The notes below the pieces were generated by a model. The model was not told where the DNA came from and made no database searches. It saw only the letters and a list, made by a program, of their open reading frames with translations. Source: Mesorhizobium sp. (lineage in GTDB: Bacteria > Pseudomonadota > Alphaproteobacteria > Rhizobiales > Rhizobiaceae). Taken from it: a stretch of DNA of 64,000 nt. This document shows positions 34,320 through 44,097 of the stretch, one piece after another. Numbering within the stretch: the first letter of the stretch is position 1; each line of letters starts with the position of its first letter. The DNA is taken from the NCBI GenBank assembly GCA_004963905.1, contig SUGL01000001.1:124001-188000 (forward strand), given 5' to 3'. The translations under genes and the position numbers were made by a program.

Positions 34320-37039
34320 GCGGCGTCATCCGTTTTGGCGACGGCCAGGTCCGGAATTTCCTCCGGAACCGGCATGCGGATGGTGAAGATCGCGCCCGGC
34401 CGGTCGGTGCGGTTCGCCGCCGAGATCGCGCCGCCCATGGCCTCGATGAAGCCGCGGCTGATCGACAGGCCGAGACCCGTGCCGGCGCGAACCTGGTCGC
34501 GCTTGCGCACGCGGTAGAAGGTGTCGAAGATACGCTCGAGGTCGTCGACCGGAATGCCCGGTCCCTCGTCCATGATCTGCAGGATGACGGACCCGTTGTC
34601 GAGCCAGCCTTGCAAGCGTATGGCCGAGCCTGGCGGCGCATATTTCGCGGCATTGTCGAGAAGATTGAACAGCACCTGCTCGAACAGGACAGGGTCGAGG
34701 CGCAGCATCGGCAGGTCCGCCGGAATGTCGGTGTCGATCCGGTGCTCGCCGGTGATCTTGCGGGCCCGATCGAGCGCCGAGCCGACGATGTCGCCGACAT
34801 AATGGAAGGCGTAGTTCGGCTCCATGGCGCCCGACTCGATCTTCGTCATGTCGAGCAGGTTGGCGATGAAGCGGTTCAGCCGCTCCGATTCGTCGACCAC
34901 GGTCGACAGAAGGTCCGCGCGATCCTTTTCGGGAAGGGCGGCCGCATATTCCCGCAGCGTGCCGGCGGCACCCATGATGGCGGCAAGCGGCGTCTTCAGG
35001 TCATGCGAGATCGAGGTGAGCAGCGCCGTGCGCAGCCGGTCCGCTTCAGCCGCCAGCCTGGCGCGGTCGACATCGGCGACAAGCTGGATGCGCTCGATGG
35101 CGACCGCCGCCTGATCGGCGAGCGCGTCGAGAAGACGCTGCTGCTCGGGCGTGAGCAGCGGACCCTGCTTGTCGTTGTCGAGCCCGACGACACCGACGGC
35201 CGTGCGGCCCGTCCGCAGGGGCAGGTAGAGACGCTTCGCGCCGGGCAGCGTGTCGGCGCCGCGGCCGGCCGGGCGGTCGTGCTCCCAGGCCCAGCGGGCC
35301 GCGGCGATGTCGGCTTCGGCCAGGGTGTCGTCCGGCGGGTAGCCGGCCTTGACGGTGATCGTGCCGTTTTCGGGCAGAAGCAGCACCACGCGCACTTTCA
35401 GCATGGAGGCGATCTGGAAGGCGGTGGCCCATAGCACGTCATCGAGCGTGCCGGCGCCGGCGAGCTTCTTGGCGAAGGAATAGATGTCCTCGGTCGCCCG
35501 CGCGCGCGAACGGGCGGCGACCGCCTGGCGCTGCACGCGCGCCGTCAGGTTGCTGGCGATGAGGGCGACGACGAGAAAGACCGCGAAGGCGACGATGCTC
35601 TCCGGGTCCCTGATCGTCAGCGTGTAGCGCGGCTCGAGGAAGAAATAGTTGAAGGCAAGCGCGCTCAGGAAACAGGCATAGAGCGCCGGCCAGAGCCCGC
35701 TCATCACCGCCGCCGTCAGCACCGACAGCAGAAGCACGATCGCCAGGTTGCGGACGTCGAGGAACTGATCGAGAACCGAGCTGACGGCCAACCCTCCGGC
35801 AACATAGGCCGTGGCCAGCAGATACGGCCAGATCTGGAAGGGCTTGTTCTCGGCCGCCGCCTTGACCCTCGTCGAGGGCGCCTGCCCGTCGCGCTCGGTT
35901 CCCGAAATGACATGCACGCTGATGTCGCCGGCGTTGCGGATCAGATCATAGGTCAGCGAGCCCTCGATCAGTTCCCGCCAGCGCGAGCGGGTCGGCCTGC
36001 CGATGACGATGTGGGTGAAGTTGTTCGCTGTCGCGTGGCGCACGATGTCCTGGGCGACGTTCTGGCCCGGGATGGTCGTCACCTCGGCGCCGAGCTGCTC
36101 GGCCAGGCGCAGATTCGTCGCCAGCCGGTCCTTGTCCTCCTCGGACATGCCGGCCAGGCGAGGCGTGTCGACATGCAGCGCCGTCCAGGGCGCGCGGAGC
36201 CGATCGGCAAGCCGGCGTGCGTAACGGATGCGGGCGGCTCCGCCGGGACGCTGATCGACGCAGACGAGGACCCGTTCGCCGGCGGCCCACGGTCCCGGAA
36301 TGGCGTGGGACCGCATGTGGTTGAGCAACTGCTCGTCGACGCGCTGGGCGGTGCGTCTCAACGCCAGCTCGCGAAGCGCGGTCAGATTGCCCGGCGAAAA
36401 ATAGTTCTCGATCGCACGCTGCGCGGTTTGAGGGAAATAGACCTTGCCCTCATGCAGCCGCTGGATCAGGTCATTGGGGGTGAGGTCGATGACCTCGATG
36501 TCGTCGGCCTCGTCGATGATGGAATCGGGAACGGTTTCGCGTACCCGGACGCGGGTGATCTGCGCCACGACGTCGTTCAGGCTTTCGACATGCTGGATGT
36601 TGAGCGTGGTGTAGACGTCGATGCCCTGCGACAGGATCTCCTGCACGTCGAGGTAGCGCTTGGGGTGGCGGCTGCCGGGCGCGTTGGTGTGAGCGAGCTC
36701 GTCGACCAGAACCAGCGCCGGGCGCCGTTTCAGGATGGCGTCGATATCCATCTCCTCGAGGACATGGCCCCGGTATTCGACCCGATGGCGCGGGACCACC
36801 TCATAGCCGTCGACCAGCGCCTGGGTCTCCTTGCGGCCGTGCGTTTCGACGACGCCGATCACGACGTCGATGCCGTCGGCCCGGCGGGCGCGGCCCGCCA
36901 TCAGCATCTCGTAGGTCTTGCCGACGCCTGGCGCGGCGCCGAGGAATATCCGCAGGCGGCCGCGACCCTCCCGCTCGGCGTGCTCGAGCAGCGCGTCGGG
37001 AGATGGTCTGTTCTCGGGGTTTGTCCTGTCGTCCGGCAT
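34316..37039 (-). CDS. kdpD: Potassium sensor histidine kinase
   Basis: A 907-residue kinase. The cytoplasmic KdpD domain has Walker A G-A-A-P-G-V-G-K-T-Y-E-M and D-E-L-A-H-T-N-A-P-G, a USP-like module follows (about residues 245-370), then four short transmembrane segments (about 400-500), a GAF region, the phosphorylated histidine in S-I-S-H-D-L-K-T-P-L-A, and ATPase boxes N-L-L-D-N-A-A-K-Y and G-T-G-L-G-L-S-I. It senses potassium and salt stress and phosphorylates KdpE. ATG 37039 is chosen; a TTG at 37048 is possible. kdpC ends 57 bases upstream. Confidence 0.95.
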   Translation of the reverse strand: MPDDRTNPENRPSPDALLEHAEREGRGRLRIFLGAAPGVGKTYEMLMAGRARRADGIDVVIGVVETHGRKETQALVDGYEVVPRHRVEYRGHVLEEMDIDAILKRRPALVLVDELAHTNAPGSRHPKRYLDVQEILSQGIDVYTTLNIQHVESLNDVVAQITRVRVRETVPDSIIDEADDIEVIDLTPNDLIQRLHEGKVYFPQTAQRAIENYFSPGNLTALRELALRRTAQRVDEQLLNHMRSHAIPGPWAAGERVLVCVDQRPGGAARIRYARRLADRLRAPWTALHVDTPRLAGMSEEDKDRLATNLRLAEQLGAEVTTIPGQNVAQDIVRHATANNFTHIVIGRPTRSRWRELIEGSLTYDLIRNAGDISVHVISGTERDGQAPSTRVKAAAENKPFQIWPYLLATAYVAGGLAVSSVLDQFLDVRNLAIVLLLSVLTAAVMSGLWPALYACFLSALAFNYFFLEPRYTLTIRDPESIVAFAVFLVVALIASNLTARVQRQAVAARSRARATEDIYSFAKKLAGAGTLDDVLWATAFQIASMLKVRVVLLLPENGTITVKAGYPPDDTLAEADIAAARWAWEHDRPAGRGADTLPGAKRLYLPLRTGRTAVGVVGLDNDKQGPLLTPEQQRLLDALADQAAVAIERIQLVADVDRARLAAEADRLRTALLTSISHDLKTPLAAIMGAAGTLREYAAALPEKDRADLLSTVVDESERLNRFIANLLDMTKIESGAMEPNYAFHYVGDIVGSALDRARKITGEHRIDTDIPADLPMLRLDPVLFEQVLFNLLDNAAKYAPPGSAIRLQGWLDNGSVILQIMDEGPGIPVDDLERIFDTFYRVRKRDQVRAGTGLGLSISRGFIEAMGGAISAANRTDRPGAIFTIRMPVPEEIPDLAVAKTDDAA

Positions 37040-37095
37040 CAAGTCCAATCATGAATTGCGCCGGGGGTCGTGTCGATCCCCGGCACGGGTGCTGA

Positions 37096-37659
37096 TTATT
37101 TCAGGTCGTCGAGCGCGAGATTGAGCGCCAGCACGTTGACTACCGGCTCGCCCATGAAGCCCAGCTCGCGATCCTCGACATGGCTGTCGACGAGCGACTT
37201 GACCTTGGCTTCGTCGATGCCCCGGGCCTTGGCAACCCTTGAAACCTGGAAGTAGGCGGCTTCGGGGCTGATGTCAGGGTCGAGACCGCTGCCCGAGGTG
37301 GTGACGAGGTCCATCGGCACCGGCGCGTTCGGGTTCTCGGCCTTCAACTTGTCGGCGTCGCCCTTGATGCGCTCGATCAGCTTCGCATTGGTCGGTCCGA
37401 GATTCGAGCCGCTGGAGGCGGCGGCGTTGTAGCCGTCCCCGGCGGCCGACGGCCGGCCGTGGAAATAACGGTCGCTGGCGAAGGCCTGGCCGATCAGTTC
37501 GGAACCGATGACCTTGCCGTCCTTTTCGATCAGGCTGCCATTGGCCTGCCTGGGAAACAGCGCCTGGGCGATGCCGGTCATGCCGATCGGATAGACGAGA
37601 CCGATCAGCACCGTGAAGAAGACGATCATGACAAAAGCGGGTCTGAGTTGCTTGAACAT
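37096..37659 (-). CDS. kdpC: Potassium-transporting ATPase subunit C
   Basis: A 187-residue protein with one N-terminal membrane helix (about residues 8-28) and the KdpC domain: [32 protein letters not shown] and a terminal [10 protein letters not shown]. KdpC is an essential accessory subunit that helps the KdpFABC pump. It lies 12 bases after kdpB. Confidence 0.95.
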   Translation of the reverse strand: MFKQLRPAFVMIVFFTVLIGLVYPIGMTGIAQALFPRQANGSLIEKDGKVIGSELIGQAFASDRYFHGRPSAAGDGYNAAASSGSNLGPTNAKLIERIKGDADKLKAENPNAPVPMDLVTTSGSGLDPDISPEAAYFQVSRVAKARGIDEAKVKSLVDSHVEDRELGFMGEPVVNVLALNLALDDLK

Positions 37660-37671
37660 CGGAGCAGATCC

Positions 37672-39768
37672 TTATGCGAGGCCGAGGGCCGTGACGATCA
37701 GGTCGATCGCCTTGATGCCGACGAAAGGCACGACGATGCCGCCGAGGCCGTAGACGAGCAGGTTGCGGGTGAGCAGCGCGCCGGCGCCGATGGCGCGGTA
37801 TTTCACGCCCCTCAGCGACAGCGGGATCAGCGCGATGATGATCAGCGCGTTGAAGATGATGGCCGACAGGATGGCGCTCTGCGGCGTCGCCAGATGCATG
37901 ATGTTGAGCGCCTGCAGCGGACCGGTCGACTGACCGGGCGCGACGTAGAAGACCGCGAACATCGCCGGGATGATGGCGAAGTACTTGGCCACGTCGTTGG
38001 CGATCGAGAAGGTGGTCAGCGAGCCGCGCGTCATCAACAGCGCCTTGCCGATCTCGACGATTTCGATCAGCTTGGTCGGGTCGCTGTCGAGGTCCACCAT
38101 GTTGCCGGCTTCGCGCGCGGCGACCGTGCCGGTGTTCATGGCGACGCCGACGTCGGCCTGGGCAAGCGCCGGCGCGTCGTTGGTGCCGTCGCCGCACATG
38201 GCGACCAGCTTGCCCTTGGCCTGTTCCTCGCGGATCAGCGACAGCTTGTTCTCGGGCGTCGCCTGGGCAAGGAAGTCGTCGACGCCGGCTTCGGCCGCGA
38301 TAGCCGCGGCCGTCAGCGGGTTGTCGCCGGTGATCATCACCGTGCGGATGCCCATCTTGCGCAGCTCCGCGAAACGCTCGCGGATGCCGCCCTTGACGAT
38401 GTCCTTGAGATGGACGATGCCGAGCAGGCGGCCGTCACGCTCGACCGCCAGTGGTGTGCCGCCGGCCTTTCCGATCTCGTCGGCTATGGCCTGCAGGTCG
38501 CGGATCGTCTCGCCGGTGGGACGCGTGCCGTGAGCGGCGACGGTCGCCTGGTTGACATGAGCCAGCACCGCGTCGACCGCGCCCTTGCGCACGGACGAGC
38601 CGTCGATGTCGACGCCGCTCATGCGGGTCTGCGCGGTGAAGGGCACGAAGGCCGCGTGCAAGGTCGCCATGTCGCGGGCGCGGATGCCGTATTTCTCCTT
38701 GGCCAGCACGACGATCGAGCGGCCTTCCGGCGTTTCGTCAGCGAGCGAAGCAAGCTGGGCGGCATCGGCCAGCTCCTGCTCGGTGACGCCCTTGACCGGA
38801 CGGAACTCGGTCGCCTGGCGATTGCCGAGCGTGATGGTGCCGGTCTTGTCGAGCAGCAGGGTGTCGACGTCGCCGGCAGCCTCGACGGCGCGGCCGGACA
38901 TGGCGAGCACGTTGAAGCGCACCAGGCGGTCCATGCCGGCGATACCGATGGCCGAGAGCAGCGCGCCGATCGTGGTCGGGATCAGCGTCACGAACAAGGC
39001 GACGAGGATCGTCACCGGGATGTAGCCGCCGGAATAGGAAGCGAAGCTCGGAATGGTCGCGGTGGCCAGCACGAAGATCAGCGTCATGCCGACGAGAAGG
39101 ATGTTGAGCGCGATCTCGTTCGGGGTCTTCTGGCGCTCCGCGCCCTCGACCAGCGAGATCATGCGATCGAGGAAGGTGTGACCGGAGGCGGCGCTGATGC
39201 GCACGCGGATCCAGTCGGACAGCACCTGCGTGCCGCCGGTGACGGCCGAACGGTCGCCGCCGGATTCGCGGATGACCGGGGCGGATTCGCCGGTGATCGC
39301 CGCCTCGTTGACGGAAGCCACGCCTTCGATCACCTCGCCGTCCGAGGGGATGATGTCACCGGCTTCGACCAGCACGATGTCGCCGACCTTCAGGCTTGTG
39401 CCGGGCACCAGCTTGAACTTGCCGCGATCCTCGCCGTTGACGAGCAGCTTGGCCTGGGTCTCGGTGCGCGCCTTGCGCAGCGAGTCGGCCTGGGCCTTGC
39501 CGCGGCCTTCGGCGACGGCTTCGGCGAAGTTAGCGAACAGCACCGTGAACCACAGCCAGACGATGATCTGCAGCGTGAAGCCGAGATCACCGCCGCCGGT
39601 GATGAGATCCTTGACGAACAGAACGGTGGTGAGCGCCGAGACGACGGCGACGACGAACATCACCGGGTTCTTGACCAGCGTGCGTGGATCGAGCTTGCGG
39701 AAGGCGCCGCCGATGGCGGGCACCAGGATGCGGGCATCCAGAATGCTCGCGGATTTGGACTGGCTCAT
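37672..39768 (-). CDS. kdpB: Potassium-transporting P-type ATPase subunit B
   Basis: A 698-residue catalytic subunit. Actuator loop T-G-E-S-A-P-V-I, phosphorylated aspartate in [19 protein letters not shown] and the hinge [11 protein letters not shown] are present, with the expected membrane helices. It hydrolyses ATP to drive high-affinity potassium import through KdpA. ATG 39768 overlaps the stop of the small upstream gene (39765), so the small protein is translated just before KdpB. Confidence 0.97.
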   Translation of the reverse strand: MSQSKSASILDARILVPAIGGAFRKLDPRTLVKNPVMFVVAVVSALTTVLFVKDLITGGGDLGFTLQIIVWLWFTVLFANFAEAVAEGRGKAQADSLRKARTETQAKLLVNGEDRGKFKLVPGTSLKVGDIVLVEAGDIIPSDGEVIEGVASVNEAAITGESAPVIRESGGDRSAVTGGTQVLSDWIRVRISAASGHTFLDRMISLVEGAERQKTPNEIALNILLVGMTLIFVLATATIPSFASYSGGYIPVTILVALFVTLIPTTIGALLSAIGIAGMDRLVRFNVLAMSGRAVEAAGDVDTLLLDKTGTITLGNRQATEFRPVKGVTEQELADAAQLASLADETPEGRSIVVLAKEKYGIRARDMATLHAAFVPFTAQTRMSGVDIDGSSVRKGAVDAVLAHVNQATVAAHGTRPTGETIRDLQAIADEIGKAGGTPLAVERDGRLLGIVHLKDIVKGGIRERFAELRKMGIRTVMITGDNPLTAAAIAAEAGVDDFLAQATPENKLSLIREEQAKGKLVAMCGDGTNDAPALAQADVGVAMNTGTVAAREAGNMVDLDSDPTKLIEIVEIGKALLMTRGSLTTFSIANDVAKYFAIIPAMFAVFYVAPGQSTGPLQALNIMHLATPQSAILSAIIFNALIIIALIPLSLRGVKYRAIGAGALLTRNLLVYGLGGIVVPFVGIKAIDLIVTALGLA

Positions 39769-39995
39769 TTCGAGGCTCCAGTATCGGTGATGTTGGACGG
39801 CGCCGGGTGTTCGGTCTTCGGGAACATGTGGGGAAGACCGGAAGCCAGCAGCCACAGCACGAACAGCACCGCTGCCATGCCGAGGAAGGTGGAGAGCGTC
39901 GGGAAGGGACGAGGCCTCTCACCCCCTCCGTCATCGGGTGTCCCATCATCGGGTTGATGACGGTCGTGCCGACGTATGTGGTTGAACCAGGGCAT
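39765..39995 (-). CDS. Small membrane protein between kdpA and kdpB
   Basis: A 76-residue protein: a hydrophilic start ([11 protein letters not shown]), an Asp/Gly/Pro-rich stretch, a single transmembrane helix (about residues 35-53, [14 protein letters not shown]) and a short tail. It overlaps kdpB by ATGA and starts within a few bases of the kdpA stop, so it is co-translated with the pump. Canonical kdpFABC has no gene here. ATG 39995 has GAG upstream; 40001 and 40019 are also in frame. Function unknown; an assembly or regulatory subunit is a reasonable guess. Confidence 0.65.
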   Translation of the reverse strand: MPWFNHIRRHDRHQPDDGTPDDGGGERPRPFPTLSTFLGMAAVLFVLWLLASGLPHMFPKTEHPAPSNITDTGASK

Positions 39996-40002
39996 GGTCA
40001 TC

Positions 40003-41706
40003 TCAGAAAGTCTGTCCATGGATCATCGCCAGGTGCTCGACGATCGGCCCGACGGCGAGCGAGGGGAAGAAGGTGAGGCCGCCGACGATGATGATGACGC
40101 CGACCAGCAGGCCGACGAACAGCATGCCGTCGGTCGGGAAAGTGCCGGCCGAAGCGGGCACGGTCTTCTTCGCGGCCAGCGAGCCGGCGATGGCGAGAGC
40201 CGGGATGATGACCAGGAAGCGGCCCATCAGCATGCCGATGGCGCCCGTGAGATTGTACCAGGGCGTGTTGCCGGTGAGTCCGCCGAAGGCCGAGCCGTTG
40301 TTCGCAGCCGACGACGTGTAGGCATAGAGCACCTCGGAGAAGCCGTGCGGGCCGGCATTGGCCATCGAGGCCACGGCGCTCGGCAGGACCACGGCGATGG
40401 CCGTGAAGATCAGCATCGCCAGCGGCAGGCACAGGATGGCCAGCATCGCCATCTTGACCTCCTTGGCCTCGATCTTCTTGCCGAGATATTCGGGCGTGCG
40501 GCCGACCATTAGCCCGGCAACGAAAACGGCGACGACGACGAACATCAGGATGCCGTAGAAGCCGGCGCCGACGCCTCCGACGATGACTTCGCCAAGTTGC
40601 ATGTTGATGAGCGGGATCATGCCGCCGAGCGCGGTGAAGGAGTCGTGCATGGCGTTGACGGCGCCGCACGAGGCCGCCGTGGTAATGACCGCGAACAGCG
40701 CCGACAAGGCAATGCCGAAGCGCGTCTCCTTGCCTTCCATGTTGCCGCCGTCGATGCCGAGCGCATGGACCAACGGGTTGCCGGCGGCCTCGGCCCAGTA
40801 GCAGACGATGACGCCGGCTATGAACAGCACGCCCATCGAGGCAAGGATCGCCCAGCCCTGGCGCTGGTTGCCGACCATGCGGCCGAAGACGTTGGTGAGA
40901 CCAGCGCCGAGCGCGAAGATCGTCAGCATCTGGATCAGGTTGGAGATCGCGTCCGGATTCTCGAACGGGTGGGCCGAGTTGGCGTTGAAGAAGCCGCCGC
41001 CATTGGTGCCGAGCATCTTGATGGCGAGCTGCGAGGCAACCGGGCCGAGCGCGATCGTCTGCTTGGCGCCTTCCAGCGTGGTGGCGTCGACATAAGGCCC
41101 AAGCGTCTGCGGGACGCCCAGCCAGACATAGGCCAACGTCAGAACGATGCAGGCCGGGAGAAGAACGTAGAGCGTGCAGCGGGTGAGATCGACCCAGAAA
41201 TTGCCGATCGACTTGCCGGAGGCGCGGGCGAAGCCGCGGATCAGCGCGATTGCGATGGCGATGCCGGTGGCGGCCGAGACGAAGTTTTGGACGGTGAGGC
41301 CGGCCATCTGCACGAGGTAGGACATCGTGCTTTCGCCGCCGTAGTTCTGCCAATTGGTGTTGGTGACAAAGCTCGCGGCGGTGTTGAAGGCGAGTTGAGG
41401 GTCGACCGCGGTCATCCCCGCCGGATTGTAGGGCAGAACACCCTGCAGCCGCTGCAGCGCATAGAGAACGAGAAGGCCCACAAGGTTGAAGAGCAGCATG
41501 GCCGTCGCATAGACGACCCAATGCTGTTCTTCCTTCTCGTTTGTCCCGGAGAGACGGTAGAGGCCGCGCTCGATCGGGACGAGCACGGGCGAGAGCAAGG
41601 TACGGTCGCCGTTGAAGACGCGGTGCATGTAGAAGCCGAGCGGCTTAACGAGCGCGACGAGAATGGCGCAGTAGATAAGGATCTGTATCCAGCCGTAGAT
41701 TGTCAT
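40003..41706 (-). CDS. kdpA: Potassium-transporting ATPase subunit A
   Basis: A 567-residue channel-like membrane subunit with repeated pore motifs of the KdpA/Trk type: [32 protein letters not shown], and [12 protein letters not shown]. It selects and binds potassium. It starts 34 bases after the kdpF stop. Confidence 0.97.
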   Translation of the reverse strand: MTIYGWIQILIYCAILVALVKPLGFYMHRVFNGDRTLLSPVLVPIERGLYRLSGTNEKEEQHWVVYATAMLLFNLVGLLVLYALQRLQGVLPYNPAGMTAVDPQLAFNTAASFVTNTNWQNYGGESTMSYLVQMAGLTVQNFVSAATGIAIAIALIRGFARASGKSIGNFWVDLTRCTLYVLLPACIVLTLAYVWLGVPQTLGPYVDATTLEGAKQTIALGPVASQLAIKMLGTNGGGFFNANSAHPFENPDAISNLIQMLTIFALGAGLTNVFGRMVGNQRQGWAILASMGVLFIAGVIVCYWAEAAGNPLVHALGIDGGNMEGKETRFGIALSALFAVITTAASCGAVNAMHDSFTALGGMIPLINMQLGEVIVGGVGAGFYGILMFVVVAVFVAGLMVGRTPEYLGKKIEAKEVKMAMLAILCLPLAMLIFTAIAVVLPSAVASMANAGPHGFSEVLYAYTSSAANNGSAFGGLTGNTPWYNLTGAIGMLMGRFLVIIPALAIAGSLAAKKTVPASAGTFPTDGMLFVGLLVGVIIIVGGLTFFPSLAVGPIVEHLAMIHGQTF

Positions 41707-41740
41707 TGGGATGGCTTTCCGTGCCTGGAGCCGGAGCGTT

Positions 41741-41830
41741 CTAAAAACGCTCGGGGCGGATGAGGGCGTAGGTGAGGTAGGCGAGCAGGAACAAGGTCAC
41801 CGCGCCGCCAAGGATGTAATCAAGAAGCAT
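41741..41830 (-). CDS. kdpF: Potassium-transporting ATPase subunit F
   Basis: A 29-residue single-helix protein: M-L-L-D-Y-I-L-G-G followed by a leucine-rich helix and the family end Y-A-L-I-R-P-E-R-F. It stabilises the KdpABC complex. GAGGAT lies before the ATG. Confidence 0.88.
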   Translation of the reverse strand: MLLDYILGGAVTLFLLAYLTYALIRPERF

Positions 41831-41846
41831 GATCTGATCCTCGTAC

Positions 41847-41927
41847 TCAGATTCTGTCGCAGGCTTTGACGTAGGCTAAGGACAGGGCGAAGAACAAAAT
41901 CCCGACCCCGAGAACTATTAGGTCCAT
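41847..41927 (-). CDS. Leader micro-protein of the kdp operon
   Basis: A 26-residue hydrophobic peptide (starts M-D-L-I-V-L-G-V-G-I-L-F-F, ends A-Y-V-K-A-C-D-R-I) with GGAAG seven bases upstream, ending 16 bases before kdpF. It reads as a single membrane helix with a charged end containing one cysteine. I recall similar short frames before kdpF in other bacteria but know of no assigned function. It could be an extra pump subunit or a regulatory leader. Confidence 0.6.
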   Translation of the reverse strand: MDLIVLGVGILFFALSLAYVKACDRI

Positions 41928-42091
41928 TACAGGTCTTCCTTTTCCACTTTGTGTTTGCAGACTCGCGGTGGCGGGCTCAAAACTGCGCGCGGGCGCACGT
42001 CACCTTTGCGGCGACGACGATCAAAGCGTTTTTCGAAGGAAAATATGGACCCGATCGCCATAAAGGTTCGAGACGGAGCGGGCGGGAAAGA

Positions 42092-42108
42092 TATAGGAAT
42101 TTTATAGG
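42092..42108. promoter_or_regulatory. Candidate KdpE operator: paired TATAGG with 11-base period
   Basis: TATAGG occurs at 42092-42097 and 42103-42108 (CCTATA twice on the minus strand), spaced 11 bases, about one helical turn. Such same-side direct repeats are typical for OmpR-family regulators. The site lies about 165 bases before the first kdp frame in AT-rich DNA. The rest of the 41928-42150 spacer shows no gene. Confidence 0.4.
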
Positions 42109-42150
42109 GGTTTTGGGCGGACCCGTCCGAAGGTCCGGTTGGTTAATGTG

Positions 42151-42373
42151 CGTTGGCAGATTCCATGCCTTGGCGACTGGCCGAAACGCCTATCGCGTCG
42201 TCATCCATGGGCGGAGCAAGGAGCGACGCGACGCGCGCAGACCCAAGGATCCTGTGACTTGGAAGCGCCGAGGCGGTTCAGAATTCCGCACCCTTGCACA
42301 CTTCGGACCAGGTAAGGGCATGGATTCCAGGGTCTGCGCGCGTCGCGTCGCTTCTTGCTCCGCCCTGAAATGA
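42151..42373. repeat. Fold-back intergenic repeat, family C (copy 2)
   Basis: Lead-in TTGGCAGATTCCATGCCTTG, left arm with CGTCATCCATGGGCGGAGCA, and right arm CATGGATTCCAGGGTCTGCG...GCTCCGCCCTGAAATGACG. Arms of about 60 bases surround a central part of about 60 bases. Short open frames inside it are products of the palindrome, not genes. It occupies most of the 41928-42460 spacer. Confidence 0.78.
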
Positions 42374-42460
42374 CGAGGTTCATGAGCCTTCAGCTCATCA
42401 TCAGCGTTTGCGATGACTACCCCAACGTACGTTGACAGCCTTGCCCGACAAGGTGATCGC

Positions 42461-43896
42461 CTACAGCGCCGGCCGCCGGTCCTTCCACGGCATCTCGCCT
42501 TCCAACTGTGTGGAAAGCGCCAGCACCGTCGCCTCGTCGCCATAGCGGCCGACGAGCTGAATGCCGATCGGCACGCCGCCGGCGGACTGTCCAAGCGGCA
42601 GCGAGATCGCCGGCAGGCCGGAGATGTTGAAGGGAAAGTTGAAGACCGCGTCGCCCCATTTGGCGTTGTAGCGGTCGAGATCGGTCTCCGACATGTCGTA
42701 ATAGCCGAAGGGGCGTGGCAGCTCAGTCAGCGTCGGGGTGATGAAGATGTCGTAGGGGTTGAGGTCGGTGACGATGTCGCGGCCGATCAGTCTCAGCTGC
42801 TCGACATCGGAAACATGCTTGATGCCACCGGTCGCGCGGCCGCGCTGGATGACGGCCCAGGTCACCGGCTCGACATCATTGGGCGTGACGGGGCGGCCGA
42901 CCAGGGTTTCGAGGAAGCCGAAGGTGGCCGCCGTCTGCACATTGGTCATGTCGGTGTAGATCTTCCACGCCGTGTCGGCGTCGAGCGGCATGTCGTGCTC
43001 CTCGACATCGTGGCCGAGGCGTTCGAGCGCCGCGACCGTGGAGAGCACTGCTGCCTTGACCTCGGGGTCGATCGCCGCGCCGTTGGGTGGCGTGACGGTG
43101 AAGCCGACGCGCAGTTTCTTCGGCGCCCGCGCGGCAAGGGTCAGCCAGCTGTCCGCCGGAACCGGCGGCGTGTAGGCGTCGCCGGGCAGGGCGCCGGCGA
43201 CCGCGTCGAGATAGGCGGCGGTGTCGCGCACCGTGCGCGAGCAACAGAGGAAATAGGCGCCGCCATACCAATAGTCGCCGAAGGGGGCCAGGCTGACACG
43301 TCCGCGCGACGGTTTCAGCCCGACGATGCCGCAGCAGGAAGCCGGCACGCGGATCGAGCCGGCGCCATCGCTGGCTTCGGCGACCGGCACCATGCGCGAG
43401 GCGACCGCGGCCGCAGCACCGCCGCTCGAGCCGCCTGGCGTGATGCCTTCCTTCCAGGGGTTCTTCGTCGCCCGTATAGCTTCGGCTCGGTGGTGATCGA
43501 CCAGCCGTTCTCGGGTGCGTTGGACTTGCCGACGAGCACCAGGCCGGCCGCCTTGATGCGGCGCACCACCTCGCTGTCGGAATCGGCGACGAAGTCCTTC
43601 AGGTAGAAGCAGGAATTGGTGAGAGGCGCGCCCTTCCAGGACGAGGCGAGCTCCTTGAGCAGATAAGGCACGCCGGCGAGAGGCGCGCTCTTGTCAACCG
43701 TCGCCGCCTGGCTGCGCGCCATGTCGTAGAGACGGTGGATGACAGCATTGAGCGACGGGTTGAGGCGCTCGATCATGGTGACCGCCGCTTCGATCAGTTC
43801 GGCGGGGGCGACCTCGCCGCGCTTCACCAGGCCCGCCAGGCCCAGCGCGTCCGAGCTCTTGTAGGTTTCAAGCAGGCTCTGCGAAATCGCGGCCAT
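42461..43896 (-). pseudogene. Amidase signature enzyme broken by one-base frameshift
   Basis: Two overlapping frames together make one amidase of about 478 residues. The N-terminal part (43896 to about 43472) carries the catalytic lysine in P-Y-L-L-K-E-L. The C-terminal part (about 43474 to 42461) carries [13 protein letters not shown] and [12 protein letters not shown]. The break is near 43470-43475: restoring one base turns the sequence after L-Y-G into A-T-K-N-P-W-K-E-G. Both halves have amidase motifs right up to the break. It may be a real recent mutation or a sequencing error. It sits at the 3' end of the ABC-oxidoreductase operon. Confidence 0.85.
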
Positions 43897-43927
43897 AGTC
43901 TTCCTCCCTTATGATCGCCGACCGCCG

Positions 43928-44074
43928 GACTCACCCTCACCCAGCCTCCGCTTCGCTCGGCTGACCTCTCCCCGGCGTCTCCCCGGCGGGGAGAGGAGGT
44001 TTTCAGCGCCGGCGCCAATCCTCTTCTCCTCGCCGGGGAGAAGGTGGCCGCGAAGCGGCCGGGTGGGGGGAGTG
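43928..44074. repeat. Intergenic repeat, family D (copy 1)
   Basis: Contains CCTCACCCAGCC, CTCTCCCCGG facing CGGGGAGAGG, then CTTCTCCTCGCCGGGGAGAAGG and a GGGTGGGGGG end. It is composed of two short GC hairpins built on CTCCCC/GGGGAG words. It fills the 201-base gap between the amidase and the oxidoreductase. Confidence 0.65.
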
Positions 44075-44097
44075 GCGCGACTGGTGACAGAGATATC

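Noticed and set aside
37459..39957. An 832-codon open frame opposite kdpB and kdpC
   Set aside because: It is antisense to well-supported pump genes, has Asp/His/Arg-rich composition typical of GC-rich shadow frames, and shows no domain.
42190..42594. Short frames within the family C repeat
   Set aside because: They arise from the palindromic repeat itself and recur in the other copies without protein similarity.
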